Source: SAR324 cluster bacterium REDSEA-S27_B3
Lineage (GTDB): Bacteria; SAR324; NAC60-12
NCBI GenBank assembly: GCA_001627865.1
Contig: LUQO01000004.1
Location: forward strand, 136,384 to 200,383
DNA length: 64,000 nt
Direction of reading: 5' to 3'
Of the stretch, positions 41,868 to 50,752 are shown piece by piece (within the stretch, counting starts at the first letter, position 1; each line of letters begins with the position of its first letter). A program made the translations under genes and the position numbers. Below the pieces are notes generated by a model. That model did not search any database. It was given only the letters and a program-made list of their open reading frames with translations, and was not told the DNA's origin.

Positions 41868-44800
41868 ATGAAACATTTGCTTAAATCAATATTTACATTT
41901 TGTTTAATTATTGGAATCTCTGTTTCAGTAAGCGGAGAAGCTCTGGACAATGCAGATTCACGTTTTCCTGAACGTCAGTATCGTCGCTTTCTGCTACCGA
42001 ATCAGATGAAGGTTATGCTTATTTCGGATCCCACCCTTCAGCGCGGGGCTGCTTCCCTGACGGTTGCTGTAGGCTCAATGAGCGATCAAAAGGAACGATT
42101 TGGTCTGGCGCACTTTCTGGAGCACATGTTGTTCCTGGGAACAGAGAAATATCCTGAAGAAGGCAGCTATCAGAAATTCGTTTCTATACATGATGGATTC
42201 AGTAATGCCTATACCGCTGATGATCGCACCAACTATCACTTTGAAATTGATCCGGATTATTTAGAAGAAGGTCTTGACCGATTCGCACAATTTTTTCTTG
42301 CGCCTCTGTTCAACCAGGAGCTGATTGAAAGAGAGTTGAAGGCTGTTAATTCAGAACACTCAAAAAATATACCGAATGATTTCCGTAGAATAAGGCAGGT
42401 GAAACGCAAAGCCTTTGAGGAAGGTCATCCAGCCAGAAACTTTGCTACAGGTACTCTTGATACACTTGCAGGTGTGACCAGAGAGGAACTGATGACTTTT
42501 TACCAAAAGCATTATTCCAGCAACCGCATGTTGCTGGCTGTGGCAGGCCCACAGGATTTGGATACTCTTCAGGAATGGGTTGTTCCGCGTTTTGTTTCAG
42601 TGAAAAACCTGAACCTGCAGGAAATAAGGGTTCCAGCAAAATTCATGAAACCCGATCCTCGATTTAGACTGATGCGTGTTAAAACAATCAAGGATACACG
42701 CACTCTGACATTGATGTTTGCTTTATCACGAACACTTCATTATTACAAAAGTTCGCCACTGGGAATGTTGGGTTTCCTCCTGGGACATGAAGGAAAAGGG
42801 AGTTTACTTTCGCTTTTAAAGCGTGAAAATCTGGCCACAGGTTTGTCTGCAGGGGGTGGAGAATCGAATAAATCATATTCAAGTTTTGAAGTAAAAATTC
42901 AGCTTACACCAAAAGGCCTCCGGAACTATAAAAAAATAATCCGGAATGTTTTTCAATATTTGAGTCTGCTGCGCAAAACAGGATTACCACGCTATGTTTA
43001 TGATGAAGTAAAACTGATGTCAGAACTGGATTACAGATTTGCCGAAAAGCCTGAAGGAACATCGCTGGTTAATGTTTTTTCAACACTGATGATGTATTAC
43101 CCTTTGCGAACAGTGGAAATTGCTCCGTACCTTATTACTGAGTTCAAACCGAGAATTTTTGACAGTATGCTCTATAATTTAACTCCGAAAAATATGCTGG
43201 CTGTTTTGGCGGCACGGGATGTTAAAACAAATCAAAAAGAAGAATTTTATGGAGCTGAGTACTCGCTTACATACAGCGATCCAAAACTGGTAAAGAAATG
43301 GCGCAATGTCAAAACTCATTCTGCCTTGAAGCTTCCGGAAGAAAATCCGTTCCTTCCGGAAAGCATGGATGTATTGCCTTTTGAGGGCGGCATACAGCTC
43401 ACTCATCAATCGATTAGAGGACTTGAACAAGAAGGAATCAGTTCTGAATTACTGAAAAGTTTTGAAAAATCGCAGGGCAAAATTTGGAAGACCCTTGATG
43501 AGTTGCTGAACTCAGCAGATATACCTTCTCCAGCAGAAAAAACTGGAGAATTAAAAGAGCTATTACGCAAACACACCTTAGGAGATCCTAAGATTATTCA
43601 GGATGATGAGTTTGGCAAAATTTGGTTTCAGCAGGATTTTCGTTTTGAAACACCAAAAGCTCAGCTGATATTCCGTATCAATACACCTAAAGTTTATTCT
43701 TCGCCAAGAAACGCGGTGTTATCTCAGCTGTACACTGATGCCATCAGTGAAGGGCTGAATGAATTTGGTTATCCTGTCAGGCTGGCAGGTCTGGAGTATG
43801 GTATCAATGTGGATAAAAAAGGAATAAATCTTACTTTCAGCGGATATTCAGACAGGATTCTTGAACTGGTGAAAACTGTGGCAGGTCATTTAAAGAAAAT
43901 CACCATCGATAAAAAAACCTTCAACACTCTCAAGGAAGTTCGCGCACGGCGCTATCAGAATTTTCATTTTCAGCAGCCATATCAGCAGGCATTTTATTAC
44001 AGGAGTTTACTGCTGGAAGGAAAAAAATTCTCCATCATGGAGTATGAAAAAGAAATCAAGAAAATACGTTTGAATGATGTTAAGAAATTCACTAAAAAAT
44101 TATTTGAACGTATATATATTGAGGGCCTTGCTTACGGTAATTTGCGTGCTGAACCTGCGCGAGAAGCGGCAGCAATTTTGCGGCAAAAACTTGAGGCAAA
44201 GCCTCTTCCTGAAACAGAACGTTTCCGGGACAGTGTTATACAGGTTCCTCCTGGAAAATCTCACGCGTTCACTCGTAATATGCAGGTTGATAATACTGCA
44301 CTGGTAACAGAAACACAGATTGGGCAGCTTAACCCTAAACTGCAGGCATCATTGCTGGTGATCGACAACTTGCTCCAGCCGCAGTTTTATAATGAACTGC
44401 GTACCAGTCAGCAACTGGGCTACATTGTTAATTCAGGCATGACGTTAATGGAGAAAACTCTGGGCTTAATATTTCTAGTACAATCTGGCGAATACGATGC
44501 AGAAATCCTGGAACAAAGGATGGATGTTTTTCTCACAAAATTTTACAAATCACTCGAAGACATTCCTGAAAAAGATTTTACAAAAATAAAGAAATCCGTT
44601 CTGCACAGTAAACTTCAGAAGACCACATCTGTTTCAAGCGAAGCCGATCGGCTGTTTACTATTGCTTTTGAACGAAACGCGGAGTTTGATTTAAACAGTA
44701 AAGGGATCACAGCTCTTGAAGAACTTAAACCGGAGGATATTTTGAGTGTTGTAAACAACTATATGCTGCCGTCTAATCAGCGCAGGCTGATTTTAAGAAT

Positions 44801-44903
44801 GACAGGAAAAAACCATCCGGAAGGAGAGTCAGCGGGAAAACCAATTATCTCAATTGCTGATTTTAAACAGTTGTATACTTGTCCGGAAAACTGTCTTCCC
44901 TGA
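41868..44903 (+). CDS. Periplasmic M16 (insulinase/pitrilysin) metalloprotease
   Basis: The 1011-residue protein has a signal peptide (MKHLLKSIFTFCLIIGISVSVSG) and four M16 domains. The inverted zinc motif HFLEH is at 82-86, with the distal Glu in LKAVNSEHSKN. The C-terminal half has the substrate-positioning pattern RTSQQLGYIVNSG. Length and order match pitrilysin (protease III, PtrA). It degrades peptides in the periplasm. It stands alone with its own promoter region. Confidence 0.92.
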   Translation: MKHLLKSIFTFCLIIGISVSVSGEALDNADSRFPERQYRRFLLPNQMKVMLISDPTLQRGAASLTVAVGSMSDQKERFGLAHFLEHMLFLGTEKYPEEGSYQKFVSIHDGFSNAYTADDRTNYHFEIDPDYLEEGLDRFAQFFLAPLFNQELIERELKAVNSEHSKNIPNDFRRIRQVKRKAFEEGHPARNFATGTLDTLAGVTREELMTFYQKHYSSNRMLLAVAGPQDLDTLQEWVVPRFVSVKNLNLQEIRVPAKFMKPDPRFRLMRVKTIKDTRTLTLMFALSRTLHYYKSSPLGMLGFLLGHEGKGSLLSLLKRENLATGLSAGGGESNKSYSSFEVKIQLTPKGLRNYKKIIRNVFQYLSLLRKTGLPRYVYDEVKLMSELDYRFAEKPEGTSLVNVFSTLMMYYPLRTVEIAPYLITEFKPRIFDSMLYNLTPKNMLAVLAARDVKTNQKEEFYGAEYSLTYSDPKLVKKWRNVKTHSALKLPEENPFLPESMDVLPFEGGIQLTHQSIRGLEQEGISSELLKSFEKSQGKIWKTLDELLNSADIPSPAEKTGELKELLRKHTLGDPKIIQDDEFGKIWFQQDFRFETPKAQLIFRINTPKVYSSPRNAVLSQLYTDAISEGLNEFGYPVRLAGLEYGINVDKKGINLTFSGYSDRILELVKTVAGHLKKITIDKKTFNTLKEVRARRYQNFHFQQPYQQAFYYRSLLLEGKKFSIMEYEKEIKKIRLNDVKKFTKKLFERIYIEGLAYGNLRAEPAREAAAILRQKLEAKPLPETERFRDSVIQVPPGKSHAFTRNMQVDNTALVTETQIGQLNPKLQASLLVIDNLLQPQFYNELRTSQQLGYIVNSGMTLMEKTLGLIFLVQSGEYDAEILEQRMDVFLTKFYKSLEDIPEKDFTKIKKSVLHSKLQKTTSVSSEADRLFTIAFERNAEFDLNSKGITALEELKPEDILSVVNNYMLPSNQRRLILRMTGKNHPEGESAGKPIISIADFKQLYTCPENCLP

Positions 44904-45034
44904 TTTCAGACTTCATTTGCTGAAAGAGTATATTTTGATTAACAGAAACGTGTTTATTTTTTATGTGGTATGAACCTTGCGAGTACTTTTTTTGCAGGAA
45001 AATTTAGAATACTACAATAAAAAAATACCTGGAA

Positions 45035-45358
45035 ATGAGTACTGAAAACAGAGTTCACCTGGAAATTGATCAGCAAAGGCGTATTGGAATCGCAGATGTG
45101 ATCAGCATGCTGAAAGGATTGCGCAGCGAAGCGAAAATTAAGATTGTTCAAGCTTCTGACGCGCATGAAGATGCATTTAGATCAAAACGCAGCAAAGGTA
45201 ACAGTGGTTCCTCCAGGTATGATATTTCCTCCCAGGATTCTTTTGACAAATCTCTGTCTGTAAAAGGAAACACAGATTTGCCGCAAATACGTGAACTGAA
45301 CGATATTGCCGCTCTGCTGCGAAGCATGGATATGCCTCAAAGCCAGCTATCTTCCTAG
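45035..45358 (+). CDS. Hypothetical 107-residue protein
   Basis: I do not recognise a family. The N-terminal ~50 residues (VHLEIDQQRRIGIADVISMLKGLRSEAKIKIVQAS) could be a small alpha/beta unit. The middle is Ser/Gly/Lys-rich and likely disordered, and the C-terminus LPQIRELNDIAALLRSMDMP is helical. There is no signal peptide. Its TAG stop shares CTAG with the stop of the convergent helix-turn-helix gene. Confidence 0.55.
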   Translation: MSTENRVHLEIDQQRRIGIADVISMLKGLRSEAKIKIVQASDAHEDAFRSKRSKGNSGSSRYDISSQDSFDKSLSVKGNTDLPQIRELNDIAALLRSMDMPQSQLSS

Positions 45359-45978
45359 ATAACTCCTAATACTTTAAGCCGTTTCCTGTAGGAACTTACA
45401 GCACTTTCCGGAATTGATATGCCTGCTTCGCGTGCAACTCTGCAAAGTTTTTTAGCAGGATAGAGCGGCTGTTCTCGTAATATTTCAAATAAAAAACTCA
45501 GACTATCGGAATCAAGCAGTCTGTGAGCAGGTTCGGCAAGTTCTTCAATTGCATCAAGGCTGATGTTGTAAGCCTGGCCAATTTCCCTCCAGTCATTTTC
45601 CTCCAATAAATCTCTGATTTCTTTCTGCTCAGCAAGACTGATTTGATTAAGACTTCTTGGAACTGAAACTCCACACTGTTTACACCAGCGTCGTATTGTA
45701 CTTTCCTTGACTCCAGCCTCAGCGCTGATATTTTCAACTGATTCACCAGCTTCTATTCTTCCAACCAGTATTTCCCGTTCTGACTCTGTAAAGCGAATGC
45801 TCTTTGCAGTCTTTTTGTTTAATCGCGTGGATTCCATTTCCCTGGCAATTGCTTTCACAGCAGAGATTTTCAGATCAAATATTTCTGCCACTTCAGCAAT
45901 TTTTTTGCCCTTATCCAACTCGATGGCGATCTCGATGTTCAAGAGTTCTTGATTGACTCGATTAGATGTTGCTGACAT
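45355..45978 (-). CDS. Multi-helix-turn-helix DNA-binding protein
   Basis: The 207-residue protein seems built of successive HTH-like units: KIAEVAEIFDLKISAVKAIARE; VENISAEAGVKESTIRRWCKQCG, which resembles the transposase/homeodomain-like HTH; REIGQAYNISLDAIEEL; and a C-terminal KLCRVAREAGISIPESAVSSYRKRL. There is no nuclease or effector domain. I start at the ATG at 45978 (MSATSNRVN), 13 codons inside the track ORF. It may be a regulator or nucleoid protein; the family is unknown. Confidence 0.65.
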   Translation of the reverse strand: MSATSNRVNQELLNIEIAIELDKGKKIAEVAEIFDLKISAVKAIAREMESTRLNKKTAKSIRFTESEREILVGRIEAGESVENISAEAGVKESTIRRWCKQCGVSVPRSLNQISLAEQKEIRDLLEENDWREIGQAYNISLDAIEELAEPAHRLLDSDSLSFLFEILREQPLYPAKKLCRVAREAGISIPESAVSSYRKRLKVLGVI

Positions 45979-46214
45979 TGAGTAAATGTATGAAAGAAAT
46001 ATGTTTTTTATCTGCATAACTGCTCACACTAAATGAGGTCTTTTTGAATACATGGTCAAGACATTCTTGACAAGCTGTGCTTCCTTTGCGATGCTGAGAA
46101 CAAGTATTAAGGGGAAACAGCCCAGGATAATGGATTCCCCCTGATTAAAAGTGTGCTGATACAAAAGTTCTATTTTTGCATCCGGACATTAATTTGTATT
46201 TTGGAGTGAGGGTG

Positions 46215-46697
46215 ATGGAGGAAAGTTATAATACAATCATAGAATTTCGCATTATACCTGAATGTCTTGAGAAAATAAGCGACGACGGAAAAGTTTGGCT
46301 GGCACAGGCAATTTCGAATATCCTGATTGCTGATAAGCAGCTTTCCCCGGAAGAAAAAGGATACTTCAAAGACGCGATTATGATGGTTGATAATGATGAC
46401 CTGCGAAATGTATTAATTGAATCAATAAAAAATCGTGAAATTATGGAACTGGGAGAATTTTCAGAAGACCGTGAGTATGCTGGACATATCTTCTTCTTTC
46501 TTGGGATGCTTATTGCCGCGGATGGGAAGATAAAAACTTCTGAAGTTAAAATGCTTTCAACAATATGCGGCAAGCTTGGATTCCCACCTGATTCTTCAAG
46601 AATGGTATTGCGCTGGGTTACCGAATTGATCAAACTCAACAATAATAGAAATAAGATCATTGAAGATTTAAAAGAAATCAGACCGGTATTTGTTTGA
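46215..46697 (+). CDS. TerB-like domain protein
   Basis: The ~160-residue all-helical cytosolic protein has two TerB-like motifs, SNILIADKQLSPEEKGYF and GMLIAADGKIKTSEVKML. These are acidic helix turns typical of the tellurite-resistance TerB / DjlA-N fold that may bind a metal. I use the ATG at 46215; the track ORF begins 13 codons earlier. No other ter genes are near. The function is unknown. Confidence 0.65.
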   Translation: MEESYNTIIEFRIIPECLEKISDDGKVWLAQAISNILIADKQLSPEEKGYFKDAIMMVDNDDLRNVLIESIKNREIMELGEFSEDREYAGHIFFFLGMLIAADGKIKTSEVKMLSTICGKLGFPPDSSRMVLRWVTELIKLNNNRNKIIEDLKEIRPVFV

Positions 46698-46749
46698 GAG
46701 CTTTAGTAATCCATATTGACTTCATAAGAACTTTTCCACGCTGTTTTAA

Positions 46750-47679
46750 ATGTCGATATTAATTTGCATACCGGACACATTTGAGCCGGAATCTTTGAGT
46801 TCAGCCTTACTTTCTATTGACTCAAACCTGCAAATAGAAATCGGTCCGGAAAATGTGAAAAATCCATTAGCAGTAGAATTTGCTGTTGTTTGGAAACATC
46901 CTGAGGGGCTTTTACTCAATTACCCAAATTTGAAAGCAATTTCATCATACGGGCATGGAGTGGATGGTTTGTTTTCAGATAAGAAACTTCCACAAGACGT
47001 ACCCGTTGTACGTATAAAAGATGAAACAATGGCTGAGTTGATGAGTGAATATTTACTGGCTGTTGTGCTTCTCAAACGGAGGCAGCTGCTGGAATACGCA
47101 AATAATCCGGAATTCAGTGCATGGGGAACTTCCAGACCTCATCCGGGGAATCAAATCGGCATACTTGGTCTGGGATATCTGGGACAGGCAGCAGCGAAAG
47201 TATTTTTAAACATGGGGTTTGATGTTGCCGGATGGAGCCGTAGAAAGAAACAAATTAATGGTGTCAACTGTTTTTCAGAAACTGAAGGAATGATTCAGAT
47301 GCTTAACAAAACTGATTATCTGATCAATTTGCTTCCAAACACTACTGCCACTCAGGATTTGTTAAACACCCAGACTTTGACTCAGCTGAAACGTGGTGCA
47401 TATATAATTAATGTAGGAAGGGGGCAGACACTTGTGGATGAAGATCTGATTGCCTTACTTGATGATGGCCATTTATCCGGAGCGTGTCTCGATGTATTCC
47501 GGACGGAACCACTGCCAGCAGAACATCCATTCCGTAAACATAGTAAAGTACTTGTCACTCCACACAATTCCAGCGAAACTCCTGCTGAATCTGTTGCGCC
47601 GCAAATACTTGAGAATTACCGAAGGGCCATATCCGGGAAACAACTATTGAACATGGTTGACTTAGAGCATGGCTATTGA
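46750..47679 (+). CDS. D-2-hydroxyacid dehydrogenase (GhrA-like)
   Basis: The 309-residue NAD(P)-dependent enzyme reduces glyoxylate/hydroxypyruvate-type 2-oxoacids. It has the Rossmann motif GILGLGYLGQAAAKVF, INVGRGQTLVDEDLI, the catalytic Arg in NVGRG, Glu in CLDVFRTEPLP and His in VTPHNSSETP. It is the first gene of a tightly spaced run (gap of 3 bases to the next) ending with the polyprenyl synthase. Confidence 0.9.
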   Translation: MSILICIPDTFEPESLSSALLSIDSNLQIEIGPENVKNPLAVEFAVVWKHPEGLLLNYPNLKAISSYGHGVDGLFSDKKLPQDVPVVRIKDETMAELMSEYLLAVVLLKRRQLLEYANNPEFSAWGTSRPHPGNQIGILGLGYLGQAAAKVFLNMGFDVAGWSRRKKQINGVNCFSETEGMIQMLNKTDYLINLLPNTTATQDLLNTQTLTQLKRGAYIINVGRGQTLVDEDLIALLDDGHLSGACLDVFRTEPLPAEHPFRKHSKVLVTPHNSSETPAESVAPQILENYRRAISGKQLLNMVDLEHGY

Positions 47680-47682
47680 TCC

Positions 47683-48819
47683 ATGAATCCCCGCTTTTTA
47701 TTTTCTCCCCAAATTTCCTGTTTCCTTTTTCTTTTGTTCAGTAGTGTGTGGCTGGTTTCCTGTGGTTTACGGACAGCCCCGAGATTTATTCCGGAAGTAA
47801 AATCAAAACCAACATTCTCTGACTTAAAAATACAGCAGCGCGATAATCGAGTACGTTTATCCTGGAGAATCAAACAGACTGAGAGAAATCAGAGATTGAT
47901 GAAGTTTGGAACAGAGCAGGATGAGGAAGATTATTTCCTGATTCAGAAACAGCTTATTCAACTTAATTGCAGAAATTGTGAGGTGATAGAACTGCCTGAA
48001 GAACGGGTGTTATTTAATAGTGACTCATTAGTTCAGGAAGCGAATCAATTTTATTATTATATGGAACTTCCAGAAACAGGCTTATATATACATCAATATC
48101 AGCTTAGTCATCGTGGACCTGATAATGAGAATATGTCTCCTGCACAAACTGTAAGATTGAAACTGAGTAATTTGTTTCCAGCAGTGCCTGTGCCGAAACT
48201 GGATATTGTTCAAATTGAAGATGAAAGTCAAATTGTACGATTCCCTTTTGGCAAAGTTGTGTTACATAAAAAAACTTCCGTTTCAGGAAAAGAAGAAAAA
48301 ATACAGCTAAAGGAAATAGGAGAAACTGAAGAATCTGGAGAACTTCCTTTACAAATGCAGCCATTAATCGAGACAAGGGTATTTATATTGAGACTGTCCT
48401 GGCCTCAGCAATTAAATAATAGTTTGAGTGGTATATCAGGTGAAGGAGACTCTTTTGAGAATCAGGGACATTATCTGACTCATCTGTACCGTACTGTCAA
48501 TGAGGCTAAGTGGCAGGAAACTCCGATTAACAGTGTTTCTGCCTCAAATAACTACTACCTGGACAAACTTAAAATACGAATTCCACCCCCAAATCGACCT
48601 CATTTAGCAGATACTCATCCGGATATGTTCAACTCAAAAATCCTGTTTTATATTGATTTGTCAGGTGAATATGTAGATACTTGGCGGTATAAAATGAGGT
48701 TGGTTGACCGTTTTGGAAATGAAAGTGAAGCATCGGAAACGGTCATCTTTCGATTGCCTGATACCTCTATTTTAGCAAATAGTTTTAGTAAAAAGATTTT
48801 GGTTCCTCTCGCTGATTGA
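47683..48819 (+). CDS. Lipoprotein, hypothetical (378 aa)
   Basis: A signal peptide with lipobox LVSCG (lipid-anchored Cys ~27) is followed by a beta-rich extracytoplasmic protein. Two parts look like fibronectin-type strands: KPTFSDLKIQQRDNRVRLSWRI, and the C-terminal YVDTWRYKMRLVDRFGNESEAS. I know no family for it. It starts 3 bases after the dehydrogenase gene and ends 3 bases before a second lipoprotein, so all three are probably translated from one message. The two lipoproteins may form a complex at the outer membrane. Confidence 0.65.
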   Translation: MNPRFLFSPQISCFLFLLFSSVWLVSCGLRTAPRFIPEVKSKPTFSDLKIQQRDNRVRLSWRIKQTERNQRLMKFGTEQDEEDYFLIQKQLIQLNCRNCEVIELPEERVLFNSDSLVQEANQFYYYMELPETGLYIHQYQLSHRGPDNENMSPAQTVRLKLSNLFPAVPVPKLDIVQIEDESQIVRFPFGKVVLHKKTSVSGKEEKIQLKEIGETEESGELPLQMQPLIETRVFILRLSWPQQLNNSLSGISGEGDSFENQGHYLTHLYRTVNEAKWQETPINSVSASNNYYLDKLKIRIPPPNRPHLADTHPDMFNSKILFYIDLSGEYVDTWRYKMRLVDRFGNESEASETVIFRLPDTSILANSFSKKILVPLAD

Positions 48820-48822
48820 CCT

Positions 48823-50739
48823 GTGAGAATTATTTTTAACTTCTTGTTAGCAGTTTTAACTCTTCTAACTTTCGCCTGTACAGAAAACGGTAATAACGTT
48901 CAGGAATTTCTGCTCACCGCAGAAAATGTGGATAGTTATATTGATGAGCAGAGAAAAATTGTTGAGAGTGATCAGGAAAACGCGCAAGCAAATTTTAATT
49001 TAGCCAGATCATATTATTTCATAAATGAGTTTGAAAAAGCGGAACACTATGCCCGGCGCGCCACGCGTTTTGATCCTATTAATGCCAGATATTATGAAAT
49101 GCTGGGCAGTCTTGCTTTCGCGCTGGAACGTTATGGCGACGCAATCACAGAGTTAGCAACAGCTGTTAGAATTGCTCCTGAAAGGGTTTCTGTTTATCTG
49201 AAACTTGCTGCCACCTATGAGAAAATTGATGAAGATGGACGAGCTGTTTCCTCCCTGGTTCAGGCTCTTCAAATAGATCGGCATTACTCGGAAGCACTGT
49301 ATCATTTAGCACGTATTAATTTGCGCCAGCGTGAATTTGAGGGTTCATTACAAACACTTGAAACTTTGTTGAAACTGGAGCCGCAAAATAAAGAGGCTCT
49401 GCTGATGAGAATTCAGACTTACACTCTTCAAGGCAGCTATTATTACGCGCAAACCCTGGCTGAAGAAATGTTGAATAAATTTCCTGATTACGCTCCGGTC
49501 AGGCGTGAGTTGCTCAGAATAAATTTTGCTCAGCAACAATGGCCGGAAGCACAGGCCATGCTCACAAAACTAAGAGCTAAAAATACTCTTTCTCCTGAAG
49601 ATCAGCTGATTGAAGCATATTTGCTTATACATCAGAAACAAGAAAAAGAAGCCCGACAGCGCTTTGAAGCGATTCTTGAAAAAAACCCCAAAAATGTGGA
49701 TGCGATCATGGGTCTGGCAGTACAGTTGCTGCGTAAGGGGTTTTTGGAGGATTCACTCAACTGGCTTAATCGTGGATTGGAAATCAACTCTCGACTTGCT
49801 AAAGCACATTATTTACGATCCTCGATATTATTCAGACAAGGTGACTATTTGCAGGGAGATCTTGCGATCGCCAGGGCATTGGAATTAGACTCTGCCAATC
49901 CATCATATCAGCTTCTTTTTTTACGTAGACAATTGATGAAAGGAGAACTGGTAGTGGTTGAAAAGCAATTGAAGAGGATTCAGGAAAAACATCCATTGAA
50001 CACAGAGGCTTTGCTGCTTCAGGCTGATTTGTACAAAAGCAGGGGGAATTCGGCTGAAGCAGAAAAACTGCTGAGACAAGCCATCCTGGTTCAGGATTCA
50101 CCTTCGATACATTTTTCATTGGCCAGGGTGCTGTTTCAGCAAAGCAAGTACCGCTCAGTTTTGGAAGTCACAACGCCTTTAATGGAAGTTCTTTCTGGTA
50201 ATTGGGAAGTAGTTTATTTACATGCTTTAACTTTAAGTCGTGTAGGACGCTACGAAGAAGCGCTTGGGATAAGTCAGCCATATCTGCAAAGAAAGGAAAG
50301 TCAGGGATATGCACATCGTCTGGTTGGAGATTTATTGCGTTATAAAGGGAAGGAACAGGACGCGCAAAAAGTTTATCTCGAAGGACTGGAACAGTTTCCC
50401 GGACATCTTTTTCTGGCAGATGGATTAAGCGCGTCATTAACGATGACTGAAAATTGGGTGCAGGTACAGGAACTGCTGGAAACAACATTGGAACAAAGTC
50501 AGCGACTGAAAGGGAATCCGCCGATACAGCTCATTTTTCTGGATCGCTTGGCGGTAGCATATCAGCGTCTGGAAAATTCTGAGAAAAAACTTCAAATATT
50601 AAGAGAATATCATCAAAATAATGATCCACTTACAGCTGCGCAATTGAATTCACTGGAAGAACAGCTTTTGTTCCCAATTTCTTTGCCATCTCTTGACAAA
50701 GCGCTTTCTCCATTATTAATTCCATCGAGGATGAACTAA
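48823..50739 (+). CDS. TPR-repeat lipoprotein (638 aa)
   Basis: The GTG start gives a signal peptide with lipobox LTFAC (Cys ~19), then about fifteen tetratricopeptide-like repeats filling the chain. Repeats include NLARSYYFINEFEKAEHYARRATRFDP, KLAATYEKIDEDGRAVSSLVQALQID and ALAYQ-type terminal repeats. Such lipoproteins act as docking scaffolds for envelope machines (compare PilF, BamD and PEP-CTERM TPR proteins). The partner is unknown. It lies between another lipoprotein and the acetyl-CoA carboxylase gene. Confidence 0.85.
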   Translation: MRIIFNFLLAVLTLLTFACTENGNNVQEFLLTAENVDSYIDEQRKIVESDQENAQANFNLARSYYFINEFEKAEHYARRATRFDPINARYYEMLGSLAFALERYGDAITELATAVRIAPERVSVYLKLAATYEKIDEDGRAVSSLVQALQIDRHYSEALYHLARINLRQREFEGSLQTLETLLKLEPQNKEALLMRIQTYTLQGSYYYAQTLAEEMLNKFPDYAPVRRELLRINFAQQQWPEAQAMLTKLRAKNTLSPEDQLIEAYLLIHQKQEKEARQRFEAILEKNPKNVDAIMGLAVQLLRKGFLEDSLNWLNRGLEINSRLAKAHYLRSSILFRQGDYLQGDLAIARALELDSANPSYQLLFLRRQLMKGELVVVEKQLKRIQEKHPLNTEALLLQADLYKSRGNSAEAEKLLRQAILVQDSPSIHFSLARVLFQQSKYRSVLEVTTPLMEVLSGNWEVVYLHALTLSRVGRYEEALGISQPYLQRKESQGYAHRLVGDLLRYKGKEQDAQKVYLEGLEQFPGHLFLADGLSASLTMTENWVQVQELLETTLEQSQRLKGNPPIQLIFLDRLAVAYQRLENSEKKLQILREYHQNNDPLTAAQLNSLEEQLLFPISLPSLDKALSPLLIPSRMN

Positions 50740-50752
50740 ACAGAAGCTATAA

